A stretch of 64,000 nt of DNA from Taiwanofungus camphoratus (taxonomy: Eukaryota > Basidiomycota > Agaricomycetes > Polyporales > Taiwanofungaceae): contig CP021224.1 of the NCBI GenBank assembly GCA_003999685.1, positions 1,674,001-1,738,000 of the forward strand, given 5' to 3'. Positions 11,001 through 22,895 of this stretch are shown piece by piece. The translations under genes and the position numbers were made by a program. Numbering within the stretch: the stretch's first letter is position 1; every line of letters starts with the position of its first letter. The notes beneath the pieces are model-generated. The model saw only the letters and a list, made by a program, of their open reading frames with translations. It had not been told where the DNA came from and searched no databases.

Positions 11001-12330
11001 GGCAGCACCAAGATCATCGCTGTCAGCACCACAGTCATCGCCATCAGCACCACAGTCATCGCCATCGACACCACAGTCATCACTATTGGCGCCGCAGTCA
11101 TCACCATCAGTGCTGCACCCATCCCCATCAGTGCTGCATTCATCCCCATCAGTGTCACATTCATCCCTGTCAGCACTGCATTCATCCCCATCAGTGCCAC
11201 ATTCATCCCCATCAGCACCACATTCATCCCCATCAGCACTGCATTCATCCCCATTGGTGCCACATTCATCTCTGTTGGTGCCACATTCATCATTGATGGT
11301 GCTGCACTCATCACTGACAGCACTGCACTCATCACTGATGGCACCAGATTCATTGCCATCAGTGTCACACCCATTGCCACCAGCACTGGGACCATCACTG
11401 GCAGCACTGTGACTATTCCCAACAGTGCTGTGTTCATTCCTGACAGTGCCATCACTATCATTTTGTGGGAACTTCCAATTAGCTGAGCTTGAAATGAGCA
11501 CACACAAGATCCTGTCCATGAGCACATCCCTGAGGGCACCACTCACCTGGCAGATCATCTAGCTCTGGGTTTGTGAAGACTGGAATGTCATCCAGCACCT
11601 CTCCCCCCTCCTCTTCCAATACCCAGTCATTCTTGGCCTCTTCCTCATCAGAGGACATCCCATCCTGTCCACTCAGGGTCATGGGGCAGGCACTCCCCTT
11701 GTGGCCAAGCTGGATATATGCTCCCACATCCCACAACAAAGCCAGGGCAAAGAAGGTGTTATGGGTCCATTTCTGGATTCTGTGGAATGGTAGCCTGGCA
11801 TGATCCAGTTTGCAGCACTCCATACAAAACATAGGTTTGGCCAGACAGTCCAGACAGCACCAGAGCACCCCCTTCATGCTGCACCAGGCACATGAATGAC
11901 TGGAAGAAGGGTGTGATTGTAGAGAGGGTTCTGTGTGGTGGGGGGCACCCTCATACATGTACAGTCTATTTAAATAATGCTCTTTGCTTTCCAGCCACTC
12001 CCTCATGAGATCAGATTGAGACTGTAAGAAGAATGTGAGCTGTGATGCCATTCCAGTCCAATTTGCTCAAATGATGCCCACCTGAGTGGATGGGAACACA
12101 GGATGAGAAATATGATGCTCATGGACAGGTGGAGCATATCTCACATTGGCATGCCTGCTTGTTCTTGGAGTTGAGAGAGGGGTGGTCCTGCTAGGAGTGC
12201 TGGGCAAGGATGAGCCAGGCTTATCTTTGATCTGCACCAACTGAGAAATCACGCCTCTGGAAGTCTTTTTCTGCTTCCATTTGGCCTCCTGGATGATGGG
12301 GGAGCTCAATCTTCTTTTTCTTTTTCCCAT
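8021..12330 (-). CDS. KDZ transposase with CxC2 cysteine cluster (KDZ1), degenerate
   Basis: KDZ transposases are RNase H-fold DDE-type enzymes that cut and move DNA transposons in the nucleus. Reading right to left: Lys/Arg-rich N-terminus (MGKRKRRLSSP, start 12330); CxC2 cluster (CAWCSMKG...CLDC...CMECC...LPFHRI, about 11890-11770); a 21-bp coding minisatellite (11440-10980); a linker with CGCMNAPHHEDQLLDMGLYP (about 10820); the first acidic motif DGNFSAEHLKMRRPKND (about 10300); YDIDCQYG (about 9880); HGHQDACF and GEILETLWSSLN (about 9760-9665); and the C-terminal part ending near 8021 (VTVYRVNWFRAKSRYDRV). Several GTGAGT introns are visible (near 11545, 10615, 10165). A small frame loss near 9920, absent from KDZ2, disrupts the catalytic core, so this copy is probably dead. 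It is divergent from the gene at 12549. Confidence 0.88.
10980..11440. repeat. Coding 21-bp minisatellite inside the KDZ transposase
   Basis: About 21 tandem 21-bp units (for example GCACTGCATTCATCCCCATC) between the CxC2 cluster and the catalytic domain. In one minus-strand frame they encode a seven-residue acidic repeat of the type DECGADG. The same position in KDZ2 (55130-55330) has only about nine units, so the array has expanded or contracted since the copies split. Because 21 is divisible by three, several frames remain open and I cannot tell which is translated. Confidence 0.8.
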
Positions 12331-12548
12331 CAGGTTCACCTGTTTTGTGGTGAAGAGCAGAAACACAGGAAATGCACTCAAATATGTGTTGTGAAGCTTG
12401 AGTGCAGATGCATGTGAGTGCACATTTGCGTGACAACAGGTGTGATCCATTGGGTTGAAGCGACTTTAGCAAAAGTGCACAACAACTGAAGTGCGTCAAA
12501 CTAGAGATCTGCCTTGCCTCACTGCTCTGCTGCTCACTCACTTAAGCC
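12331..12548. promoter_or_regulatory. Divergent intergenic region of KDZ1
   Basis: The 218 bp between the start of the transposase (minus) and of the divergent accessory gene (plus) must hold both promoters or 5' leaders. The same arrangement, well conserved in sequence, occurs in KDZ2 at 54050-54267. I do not see an unambiguous TATA box. A 5' leader intron for the transposase, ending just before GTGAACCTG, is possible. Confidence 0.4.
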
Positions 12549-14515
12549 ATGCCTAGGAACTCTATCTCTCAGACTCACAAGGATGCCATCAATGCTCTGT
12601 TCCCTGAGTGGAACCAGGCAGACAGAGGGGCCTGAGTGCAGTTCCTGCAGGATGTGTATGAAGATCTGGAGAAATTGGAGAACAGGAAGCTGACAGATGA
12701 GGAGAAAGAGGTGAGAGAGTCTGCTCTACATGACTGAGGACACACTCATGATCATCTTCATGCAGGCATTGAAGAAATATGGCAGGAACAGACAGAAAAA
12801 AAAGGCAGAGAGGAAGGAGTTTGACCCAAAGTCATTGTATACCTGGAGGAATGTGGTGGTAGCCCATTCCAAGGAGGAACTGATGTGCAGGGTGGCCATT
12901 CCGGCTGGGGGTGCAAAGCAGGCAGTCCTCAGTGGATCAGACACTATCAGACCATGAAAGCACAGTTGTGTGCTGCTGTGTCAGAGAAGCAGAAGGCTGC
13001 CTATGTGAAGGAAGCCCACATATGGAACACAGAGGGAGCTCCTGCAGATGTCCAGATGGCCAGGGTAGAGAAGCATGGGGAGAAGGTGGTCAAGAAGTTT
13101 GCTGAGTACGTCTTCAAATGATGGGCATGAGGGTGTATGTGCTGGGGGCATACAGGGGAAAGAATGCCAAGATCTACATCACAGAGTGAGTGTGGCAGTC
13201 CTCAATCTCCCTTTCCTCTCTCACCTCCAAGCCTCAGTTTTGATTTCAATGACCAGTTGAGTGATGGGGACAAGGTGGAGGACAAGGTGGCTGACTGGAA
13301 CACTGAGGAGTATTGGAGGCTGTTCAAAAGATATGCCAACATGCAGTTCAGTGAGTGCCAGAGCCCATGTTGTTCATCATCTCAGTAGCCATTGACACCA
13401 GGACAGCACCAGAGCAAGAGATTGATGAGGAGAAGGAGCCAAAGAAGAGGAAAAGGAATATGGAGCCAGCACTGGAGCTGGACATCACAGAGGATGGGGA
13501 GCCTCTTCTTCCATCTCAGAAAGTCATCTCAGTGGTGAGCCTGAATCAGAAGAAGCAGTTAATAGCCCAGTTTGTGCACATGCATTATGATATGTCTCCC
13601 ATCCCTGTGGCCAAGTGGCCAGGCTGACTGACCAATTGTCTGGGATGTCCCATAGTCAAGTGCTGTGGGAAGCTGGAGGTGAAGGTGCCTTGGGGGGTGT
13701 TGCAGTCCGATCAGGACAGATACATCTCAGCAGTGTATATGCCAGAGGACATCACTCTGAAGGACTACACCAAGATGGTCCAGGCAGGTGTGGACAGGCT
13801 TCTGGACTTCTGGTCTGACCAGCAGGACAACCCAGAGATGGACCACACCTTCAAATTCAAGGCTTGAAAGGGCAGGGACAAGGAACCTCAGCTGCCAGTG
13901 AAGGGGGTCCCATCTCAGCCCAATCTGCCCAAGCCAGTGGGCCACAAGAACAAGGGAAAGAAGAAGGCAGCAACACCACCTGACACTGAAGATGAGGAGA
14001 GTTCAGCTGAATCAGACAAAGACAGTAGCTGTCTGGATGAGCCAAGTGACAGAGAGAATGAGAATGAGCTGGGGCCTAGCAAATGAGGTCAGTCAGGTCA
14101 GACACAGGCACTCAGAGGTGCCCTGCCAGTGGGCAGAGGTAGAGCACCATTCACAGGAGGTGCAGCACTGGCAGGGACAGGTGCAGTGCTGGTGGGTGCA
14201 GGTGTGGTGCCAGTGAGTGCAGGTATGGTGCTGGTGGGTGCAAGTACAGTGCTGACGAGTGCAAGTGTGGCACTGGCCAGGACAAGTGCAGCACTGATGG
14301 GCCAAAGTCAACCCACTGGTAACCCTGTATCCCAACATACCCAATCACCATCACTGAGACATGGTGGAGGACAGCCAGTAGCTGGCCATGTGAAGGATGA
14401 AGGAAGTGCATCCAGGACTCCTGCCCTGGCCATACCCAGGAGCAAGTTCAAGTCATCAGCAATGGTCCAAGACACTCCTGAGGCAAGACAGAACTATCTG
14501 CTTAGTCTGTCTTGA
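12549..14515 (+). CDS. KDZ accessory protein, divergent from transposase (KDZ1 copy, broken)
   Basis: Function unknown. The protein begins MPRNSISQTHKDAINALFPE and has a Lys/Arg-rich helix (KKYGRNRQKKKAERKEF), a region with YTWRNVVVAHSKEEL and a domain ending in FEYV-like segments (GMRVYVLGAYRGKNAKIY, about 13130-13185). After introns come FDFNDQL...DWNTEEYWRLFKRYA (13240-13340), an acidic/basic linker, and a low-complexity tail partly made of the 21-bp minisatellite (14155-14300). Introns start with GTGAG (about 12711, 13187). Breaks: a TGA at codon 29, also present in KDZ2; a 1-bp loss near 12912, absent from KDZ2; and a Trp-to-stop change near 13864. The KDZ2 copy (minus, 51618-54049) confirms the gene. 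A DNA-binding or transposition-helper role would be a guess. Confidence 0.65.
14155..14300 (+). repeat. 21-bp minisatellite in accessory gene tail
   Basis: About seven units built on GTGCTGGTGGGTGCA plus AGTGTG-like ends. In the accessory gene's frame they encode VGAGVVPVSA-like heptads. The KDZ2 counterpart is at about 52340-52440. Confidence 0.75.
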
Positions 14516-14518
14516 CAG

Positions 14519-15270
14519 ATGCCATATTGCAACTTCATCAAGGTGATCCCCAAATTGGTATGTTTGTTTTTTTCATCTTCATCATGGCAGCCTAAACATC
14601 CCTTGCCCAGGCTCACATTATTGTTTCTGGCAATTGGTCTCATCAATGGGCCTTGGGGGAATGGAAGTACACCTCCCCCCACTGTACTAGAGCCATTCAC
14701 AGCAATATGGCCACAGGCTCCAAGTTCACTCAGTGGCTGTCCTTGAAGCCCTATTACACCAGCAGGGGGGACAATTTTAAGCTGGACATGGTGAAGACCC
14801 AGAACATGGCGCTGGTGATTGGGCTGATGCTCAGGGACTTGGAGGAGGCCCAGGTGGCCAATGAAGTGGAGGGCAAGCCCACTGACCTGCCTGACTATGT
14901 CCTCAACTCAGTGCTCAGTGAGAACATGGTGGAGAATATCCTGCTTCCTGCATGCAATGAGATTAGGGTAGGCATAGAGGCAGTGGCAGAAGACATCAAG
15001 GTGATGGGAGACAGCTCCAGACTGATCAGATCAGCTTCCAAGCATCCCCAGATGCAGCACAGTAAGTCTGCTGGAAATGATGTCCTATCTGTGCCCAAGA
15101 AGGATGGTGCTGGTCAAAAGGAGGGGAGCTGGAAGAGGAAAAAGAATGAGTTGGAGCCTGTGGAGGAGGAGGATGAGGTGGAATCCTCATCTAGGAAGAA
15201 GGGGAAGGGGGTGCCTGGATGACCCAAACCCAGGCCTGCCAATAGGGGTGGGAGGAGGACTGTGGCTTAG
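14519..15270 (+). CDS. KDZ accessory ORF 3 (two exons), near-intact
   Basis: Function unknown. Exon 1 is 14519-14557 (MPYCNFIKVIPKL), followed by an intron 14558-14610 (GTATGT...CCCAG) and exon 2 from 14611 (AHIIVSGNWSHQWA...). The body includes FTQWLSLKPYYTSRGDNFKL, a helical segment (ALVIGLMLRDLEEAQVANEV) and a Lys-rich tail (RKKGKGVPG) that could be a nuclear localisation signal. In KDZ1 a stop at about 15222 (CGA or AGA to TGA) removes the last 16 residues that KDZ2 still encodes (to 50870). It starts within a few bases of the end of the upstream gene, so it might instead be its 3' exons joined by a splice I could not place. A matching copy on the minus strand of KDZ2 supports it as real. 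Confidence 0.6.
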
Positions 15271-15316
15271 AATGCATTGAGAGGAGGAAGTCCAGAGTTG
15301 CAGTGCTGGGGGTGAG

Positions 15317-15792
15317 TGATACAAACTGGTATCTCGGATCCTATATGTTGCCTCACACGTGAGGGCCTGACCACGATAGAAGGTGGCGAGGACTTATGGT
15401 CGATATAGACCGAGTGTTGTGAAGTCCGTGGACTCGAGTGAGTATCCCTCAGGTGCGAGCGAGAGGATACGAGATACAAGTAATATGGTAACCAGATCAG
15501 ACTTAAGGTCCGACCTAAGCTGAAGTACATGCTATATATACAAGTACCTATCATGCGCACGGACCAAGAACTACTTTAGGGCAGGAGGTCCGAAGTGTGG
15601 TACGACTCTGAGGTAAATAGGAAGTGGTACAATCCGGGCATATTAGCAATACTATGAGTAATGAGGAATGTGGTAAGCGGCCCGGATATGAGTCAGAGTC
15701 CTATGCGTAAGCGGGGCTGATCTGGGGCCCGTATAGTAGTAGTCCATGTGTAAGTAATGGCCGTGGTAATGACAAGGAAAGAAAATGTATCA
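15317..15792 (+). repeat. Solo LTR, family D (copy D1)
   Basis: A 476-bp solo LTR that starts TGATACAAACTGGTATCTCGG, minus its last base for brevity, and ends ...AATGTATCA. It is flanked by the 5-bp duplication GTGAG (15312-15316 and 15793-15797). It has a TATATATACAAG box near 15533. It is CpG-rich while the surrounding KDZ DNA is not, so it arrived after the KDZ decay. No coding part of family D is present in the window. Confidence 0.9.
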
Positions 15793-16151
15793 GTGAGTGT
15801 TGTGATGCTGGTGGCCATGGTCATGGTGCTGATGATGATGGGTGCAGCACCAATGGTGATGGGTGCAGCACTGGGTGCAGCACCATCAGCAATGGTCATG
15901 GCACCATTGGCAATGGTCACAGTGCCATCAGTGATGAGTGTGGTGCTGTTGGCAATGAGTGTGGCACTGTCAGCAATGGATGTGGTGCTGACAATGTGTG
16001 TTGTGCTGGACCTGATGCTGGGAAGACTAGTGTTACTGCTTTATTGTTTCCAGTGGCAATTCACACTGAGATATGCAAATTAGATATCAATACATACAAA
16101 AGAAATGACATAAAAACCACTAAATACAATGGTTCTACATGAAATGGTACA
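15793..16151 (+). repeat. 21-bp minisatellite and spacer
   Basis: From 15800 to about 16015, roughly ten 21-bp units (for example GGCACCATTGGCAATGGTCA). The remaining 130 bp is AT-rich spacer between two convergent genes and may hold their 3' ends. No gene seen. Confidence 0.65.
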
Positions 16152-18521
16152 CTACTCCCCCATGTCCATCTTATCACCATCATCCTCATCATCTCCATAT
16201 CCACTCAGCATACCACTTATTACCAGGGACTTAGGAGGAGGGGGATCAACACTTGAGACCTCAGGGTAGATCACCAGCACCATACTGCTGCTGACCAGTG
16301 CCAGATAATAGATGATCGGTGCTGCTGAATGGTTGACCAGTGCTGGATCCTGCACACATGGTGCCAGGCTGTCATGGTGATGACCTGGTGAGGCAGGGGA
16401 GGCAGTTGCAGACACCAGAGGTGCTGGATTGATGATGGAAGGGGTGAAAATATGGCTCACCCTTCTCTTCATATCTGGCAGGGAGAACCACACAACTTGT
16501 TCTTGTTCCTGCTTGTCCAAAGTGATGTGGTTGTGCACCATTGCTGGGTCACTTGCATCTGGTGCTGTGATATAGTGAGATGGTGCTGGGGAATCTGGTG
16601 GAGGAGCTGGGCAGGCCTGCAGGGGTGCTGGGTCACCTTGAGAAGGTGCCAGGTTGTCCTGTGATGGTGCCAGATTGTCCTGTGGTGATGCTGGGTCATC
16701 CTGAGGGGGGGCTGGGTCACCTCCACTGACCTCTCAGTCCATGAGACCTGTGTCCTGGTCTATTGGGACCTCTTGCTCAGGCCCTGAGGATGGCCCTATT
16801 ATCAGAGCAACATCTAGGTCAGCCAGACTGTTGATGGGGAAATAGGAACTTACCTGGGAGGTTCAACACCCCTGGTCCCACCAGCCCCTCCACTGCTGCC
16901 CTCAGCATCTCCACCATCAACTCTGTCACAGTGAGCTGTCAGTGCAAGGCCAAGATCTCATGCTCCAGCAGCTCCATCCACTCTCCCAGGTCTCTGGCTT
17001 GCATCTTTTGCAGCTGCACCAGTGTGTTGCCAAGCTGTGACACCCAGAGTGTCAGTGCCTGTGATACCACAATATCTACATAGACACAATCTGGAAATCA
17101 GTGAGCAGACATCAAGAAAGAAGGTAAAATCACTTACTGGGTCACTTTGGCAGCATAGGCTCCTCCCCACCAGAACTGGATTGCCTGTCGGAAGGAGAGG
17201 GTGATCTTCTTCTTGAGGCTGCCATCTTCACTTTCTTCAGTACCAGAGTGTGCTGCCCCACCCAATTGGCTTGCCCCAACTTTCTGGACCTCTTGCCTGA
17301 TGCTGGCTGGCTGGGAGAGGGAGTGGGATGGGCCACTTTGGAAGCGGCTTGTCAGCATTGTGTTGTGGGTGGAGGCTGGGTGCATTTTGCCTTGGCAAAA
17401 TGGCACCAGTCACACGTGGTAATCTTTTCTGTCAGCAGGCAGTCAGGGTGTGTTGAAATGATGCATTCCCTGGGCTTGCACTGGGTGCATGGTGGGTCCT
17501 ATGGATATGTGAGGTGCAATTCATGGAGTAAAAGAAGGAGGACTCACCATGGGCCTTGCCCATTTCTCCAAGCACATTGCCCCCAGCCTCTGGGATGGCT
17601 TCCCCTGCTCACTTGGCACCATGGACACTGACCAGGACCATGATCATGCCCAGCTGCTCCTCTGCAACAGCCACTCCCACTCATCCCCTGAAGGCACTGG
17701 TGTCATCTGCTTCAAGATCCCCTTTGGCTTGTGGGGCATCCTGGGCAGTTGGCATGGTGGTGGGGAGAGAGTTGGTGATTGCTGTGCTGGTCGCTTTTCC
17801 TTGTGGTGTCACACCCTCTCATCAGAACTCATGTCCTCCATCTCCACATCCTCCTCAACCCTACCTGGCACCCACACCACATTCAAGTCTGTCCTCACTG
17901 GCACCACCATGGGTGTGCTGGAGTTGTGCAGCACTGCAACATCTGGCCCCATCCTCACCTTCTTCCTTCTCTGCCCCTCCTCCTCAACCTCATCCTTCAC
18001 AACTTCCTCCTGGGTCCTCTTTGCATCTGAAACTGCTGGAGAATTGAAATCAGTAAGTCCAAGTCCTCTTATCATGATGCAGTTACTCACCTTCTGCAAG
18101 CCACCAAGTGTCCTCCATGCTCTCCTCCCCCACCTCTGACATGGCACCCTTTGGTGGCTCTGAGTACCAGGGGTTGGCCTTGACATCCAGATCATCCACC
18201 ACAATGACCTCCAGATGCACTGGCACGCCATGCTGAGCAGCATGCACAAATTCACCTGCACTGCTTAGGATGATTGCAGGCACATATGGCCACTCACCAG
18301 CAGTGGAGGCCATCATGAGGAGGTTGTGGAGGGGGTGCTGGAATGGATGTATATAGAGTGAGTATGAACAGAAAGAGTGAAAAACTTACCAGCTCTTGCT
18401 CTAACCTCTCCTCAAACCAGGTGCAGCATGAGTGGTTGAGGCTGGGCAAGTGAGAGAGGGTGAGATGCACCTGGTTGGCCATGAGATAAAGGCTTTCTTG
18501 CACTGAGGAGGTGGCAGACAT
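16152..18521 (-). CDS. KDZ-associated cysteine-cluster / coiled-coil protein (KDZ1), degenerate
   Basis: Reading right to left: start 18521 (MSATSSVQESLYLMANQVHL); an intron near 18390 (GTAAGT); an exon with EFVHAAQHGVPVHLEVIVVD (about 18255); an intron near 18090; and an acidic/basic segment with KRTQEEVVKDEVEEEGQRRK (about 18020). Then comes a cysteine cluster (DPPCTQCKPREC, then KITTCDWCHFAKAKC, about 17495-17390) that resembles the short Zn-binding clusters of fungal transposon-linked proteins. A leucine-rich helix follows (LGEWMELLEHEIL, about 16985), and a Pro/Asp/Gln repeat (16600-16730). The C-terminus is LSGYGDDEDDGDK. One in-frame TGA lies in the helix near 16940. KDZ2 keeps only the extreme C-terminus (50241-50425). 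Probably nuclear; function unknown. Confidence 0.55.
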
Positions 18522-18771
18522 ATTGAAAGCTAGAATTTGTTTCAAAGCAAGTGTGATGACATGTGAAATGGGAGAGTGAATGCAGTGGTGTCAATGACTG
18601 ATGGATGAACAACGGTGAAAAAGATCATGGGGGGATCACATGATAATCACATTGAGCAAAGTCACATGACCAAAACTCACTGATGCCTGCCTGATTCCTC
18701 ATGTTCAATCTCAGCTCTGTTTCTGCACTGGTCTTGAGCTTCAAATTTATCATTTCTGTGAGCAATCCAAC

Positions 18772-21700
18772 ATGTCCAACACATTCAAAAGTGAGTGCTC
18801 TCAATAATTCTCTGTTTGTGATACCAATGGCCCTGTTTCAGACACTCAATCCAAGGACAAGGGCACCACCAGACCTTCTCAGCCCCTGCAGGCACCCTCC
18901 ATCTCTCCATCCTCATCTGATCAGCCAGGTGAGCACCAGAAGACAAGACAGGATCCCTCTGTGTGGAGTTTGCCTCCACCACCCCTCAGGAGGGTGGCCT
19001 CAGAGATGGCCAGGGAAGGGACAGGAGGAGGGAGAGGTCAGAGATAGTGTTGCCGCGGCTTCGGCTTGAAGCCGGCTGATAGCCGCAAGTCGAGCCACGA
19101 CTTTTAGCGACTCGGCTTGATTCAGTTATGTCAATAACCGGCTTTATCCATACCGGCTAAAGTTGTAACTGCAACTTTGCAGTCGACTATAGCCAGTAGA
19201 GCTGAGTCACATGACTTAAACACTTGCAGTCCAGAACCTCTGCCATCGACACCTCGTCTCCTTCGCCGCCATTGCCCTCACCGTTGTCTGGGAAATTCTA
19301 GTGAGTCCTTTATTTGCTCCATACTCCTATATCTGGCACTCTTATCCACTGCAGAACAAGAGAACGTATTCCGCCCTCCGCTATCCTCTGACAATCACTT
19401 CTGGTCTCGCTGCCAGAGGAGCTCAACAATGAGTTTCCATTTGCGTTCACAACACCACATGGCTTCACCGGCTCTAATCGCAAGCCATCCGTGCGATCAA
19501 GATGTTCCATCACATTGGCCTCCACCTCGACATCTGCGTTTCGCTCATTGTGCAGGGTGCGCAGCTCTACATGACGCTTTCGGACGTCCCCTTCAGCATT
19601 GACCCAGGCATTCCCGTCAACCGTGCGCACGCACTCAGAGGTACTACGATAACGACTCCGACAACTATAGCCGTTGCGACACGTACATGTCTGATGGCAG
19701 CAACACTGGCTTGAATGATGACGACTGCTATTATGACCGCCATGGCGCGTACGACCCGTACAGACGTGAGTGATGATTGAGCGCCATGCACCGGGGGCTT
19801 TAACGTTCTCTGTTCTACCTTTTGGTCCTTCTCTGACCGATACTCCACAGTTCGATTTCACGATGCAGCTTCTGGATAGCAGAGCATCGCGGATGTCGCT
19901 GAACCAGGCGCTGCTGACGCTGCACGCAGACTATATCGGTGGGCAGCATGCGAACTACCGGAAATGGTACTTTGCGGCACAGCTGGACCTCGACGACGCA
20001 GTGGGTCAGACGCAGAATCCGGGTCTGCAGCGACTGAAGACGGTGAAGAAGCGGGGGCCGAAGAACGCATCAGAAAAGTCGTTGAGCGGTGCGATGGACC
20101 GGTGGCGGCAGGCAATGAACAACATGAGCCAGTACGACTGTATGCGGCAAATCGCGCTGTGGCTATTGTGCTGGGGCGAGGCGGCGCAGGTATGCTTCGT
20201 CCCCGAGTGCTTGTGTTTCATCTTCAAGTGCGCGGACGACTATTACCAGTCCCCCGAGTGTCAGAACAGGGTCGATCCGGTACCGGAAGGTCTTTATCTT
20301 CACTCAGTGGTCAAGCCACTGTACAGGTTCATTAGGGATCAGGGATATGAGGTTGTCGAGGGCAAGTTCGTGCGGCGCAAGAGGGATCATGAGAGCATAA
20401 TTGGCTACGATGATGTGAACCAGCTGTTTTGGTACCCAGAGGGTATTGCAAGAATTGTGCTTAATGATAAGGTCAACATTCTTTCGCCATGTCCTGGTCA
20501 TTTTTGCTGATCTGGACACTATATAGACTCGACTGGTCGACTTGCCTCCTGCTCAACGGTTCATGAAGTTCGACAGGGTTGACTGGAACAGGGCATTCTT
20601 CAAGACCTATTATGACAAACAGTCTTTTGGACACCTCTTAGTCAATTTCAACCGTATCTGGGTCATCTATATCACTATGTACTGGTTCTACACTGCGTAC
20701 AACTTGCCGACGATCTATAAGGGAGATAGGTCACCTGCCTTGACATGGTCTGCGACCGCGTTGGGTGGCACTGTCGCCACTGTCATCATGATTGCGGCGA
20801 CGCTCGCCGAGTTTTCGTACATCCCTACAACATGGAACAACACGTCTCATCTCACTCGTCGGCTTCTCTTCCTAATTGTCACTCTCGCACTTACGGCTGG
20901 TCCAACTGTCTATGTCGGCATCTCAGAGAGTAGCTCTCCAGGCGGCTCGTTGGCGCTCATCCTCGGTATTGTGCAGTTCTTCATTTCAGTTGTCGCGACG
21001 GTCCTCTTTGCCATTCTTCCATCGGGCCGCATGTTCAGCAATCGTGTCGCGGGCAAGTCAAGGAAGTATCTTGCTAGCCAGACGTTTACTGCCAGCTATC
21101 CTTCGCTTAAGCACACTGCGCGATTAGCGTCGATCCTCCTGTGGATCCTTGTCTTCGGCTGCAAATTCACAGAGTCTTACTTCTTCTTGACGCTCTCATT
21201 CAAAAACCCGATCCGCGTCATGATTGGCATGAAGATCCAGAATTGCAATGCAAAATATTTTGGCAATGGGCTCTGTCGCAACCAGGCTGCGTTCACCTTG
21301 ACCATTATGTACACAATGGATCTTGTCCTGTTCTTCTTGGACACTTTCCTTTGGTGGATCATTTGGAACACAGTCTTTAGCATTGCACACTCATTTCTTC
21401 TGGGATTATCAATCTGGACGCCTTGGAAAGATATCTATACTCGGCTGCTGAAGAGGATTTATGCGAAGTTGCTTGCGACGTCTGATATGGAAACTAAGTA
21501 CAAACCAAAGGTTGGGATCTCTGTGTTATTGGTATTCTTGCTTCTTACCGTTGTCAATACCTAGGTCCTGGTCTCGCAGATGTGGAACGCTATCATCATC
21601 TCTATGTATCGCGAGCATCTGCTCTCTATCGATCATGTTTAAAGGCTTCTCTACCACCAAATCGATGTTGGTAAGCGCTGCAGGCTACCACGTCGAGATT

Positions 21701-22864
21701 GCGAGTGGCGGACACCACAACTTCTGTGTTGACAAGCCTCAAGCATTCATAGAGGAGTTTTTCAAGAGTTATCCGCTGGTGACTGAGCAACTTCTTGCTT
21801 CGGAGGGCAAAGCTTACTTCCTCACCATCTTGCAGTGGCCTGGACAGAAACCAGTCCCATTCATTCCGGTTCTTGATGCTGATTTTGAGGTTTGGTTCAA
21901 GAAGGTACGTAACATCACAGTACTGTGTGCGTCGATTATAACATCAGCTTCAGGATTCGCTGTGGACAGCTGAGGACATCGAGGCTGTCTTTGACCAGGA
22001 CGGAGATACATGCAAAGCTGAGGCCCGCATCATCTCTGTGATAAACACTGATGCTGGGAAAACGGTGAAGGTCAAAGGCTTCGTGATGCGAGATTCTAAG
22101 CCCGTTGTGGAGGTCGTTTCTGCGTTCTTATACTGTGGCCACTATTCTGACTATCACAACACGTTCGAGCTTATTGAGGAGCCTGATTACGAAGTCGAAC
22201 TCGCGACTGAAGCTGCTGTTGGTGTTTTTGCAATCGAAGGAATGGTTCGACTGGGACGATGAGTCGAAACCGCTTCAGGCTGGCACAACCCTCATTTTCC
22301 GTGTCAAGTCTGAGGTGACGTACCGTAACAAGACTTGCTACAAGTCAGTATCGGTTTCTGGTGACGTTTTCGTACGTGATCAAATTCAGCAGCCGGTGAA
22401 GGTTGGCTCCGTGGATTTCCTCCAGGACGACAGTCGAGGCAACCCTGTTGTTGCATATCTCCAGCGCAACGGCAAACCGCAGGGTTTGCCAAGCCCCTTG
22501 TCAAACGATGGTTACACAATGACCACATCGGGCGCCACAGTCTTTGGCTCCCCGGCTTCCAATGAGCCATACTCCAAGGTTTCGGGCGATTACAATCCCA
22601 TCCATGTAGGCACATGACGTTGTTCGCAGTGCCGCAGACACCGTATTGGAGACGCTGAAAAATGAGAACCTGAAGGACTTCGACAAGAAGAAGGAGGTAC
22701 AAGAAGTTGTCGGGCCCATCTCAAATGAGTCTTTTGCTCAGCTTCTCAACTTGTCGAAGAAGATCACGGATTACGGTGCGGAGGATGAGACAATGGTTGA
22801 TCCCGACATGGAACGCAAAGATGCCGAGATAGACGACGAGACGGGCATTGCAGCCGTATTTGAT

Positions 22865-22895
<31 letters not shown>

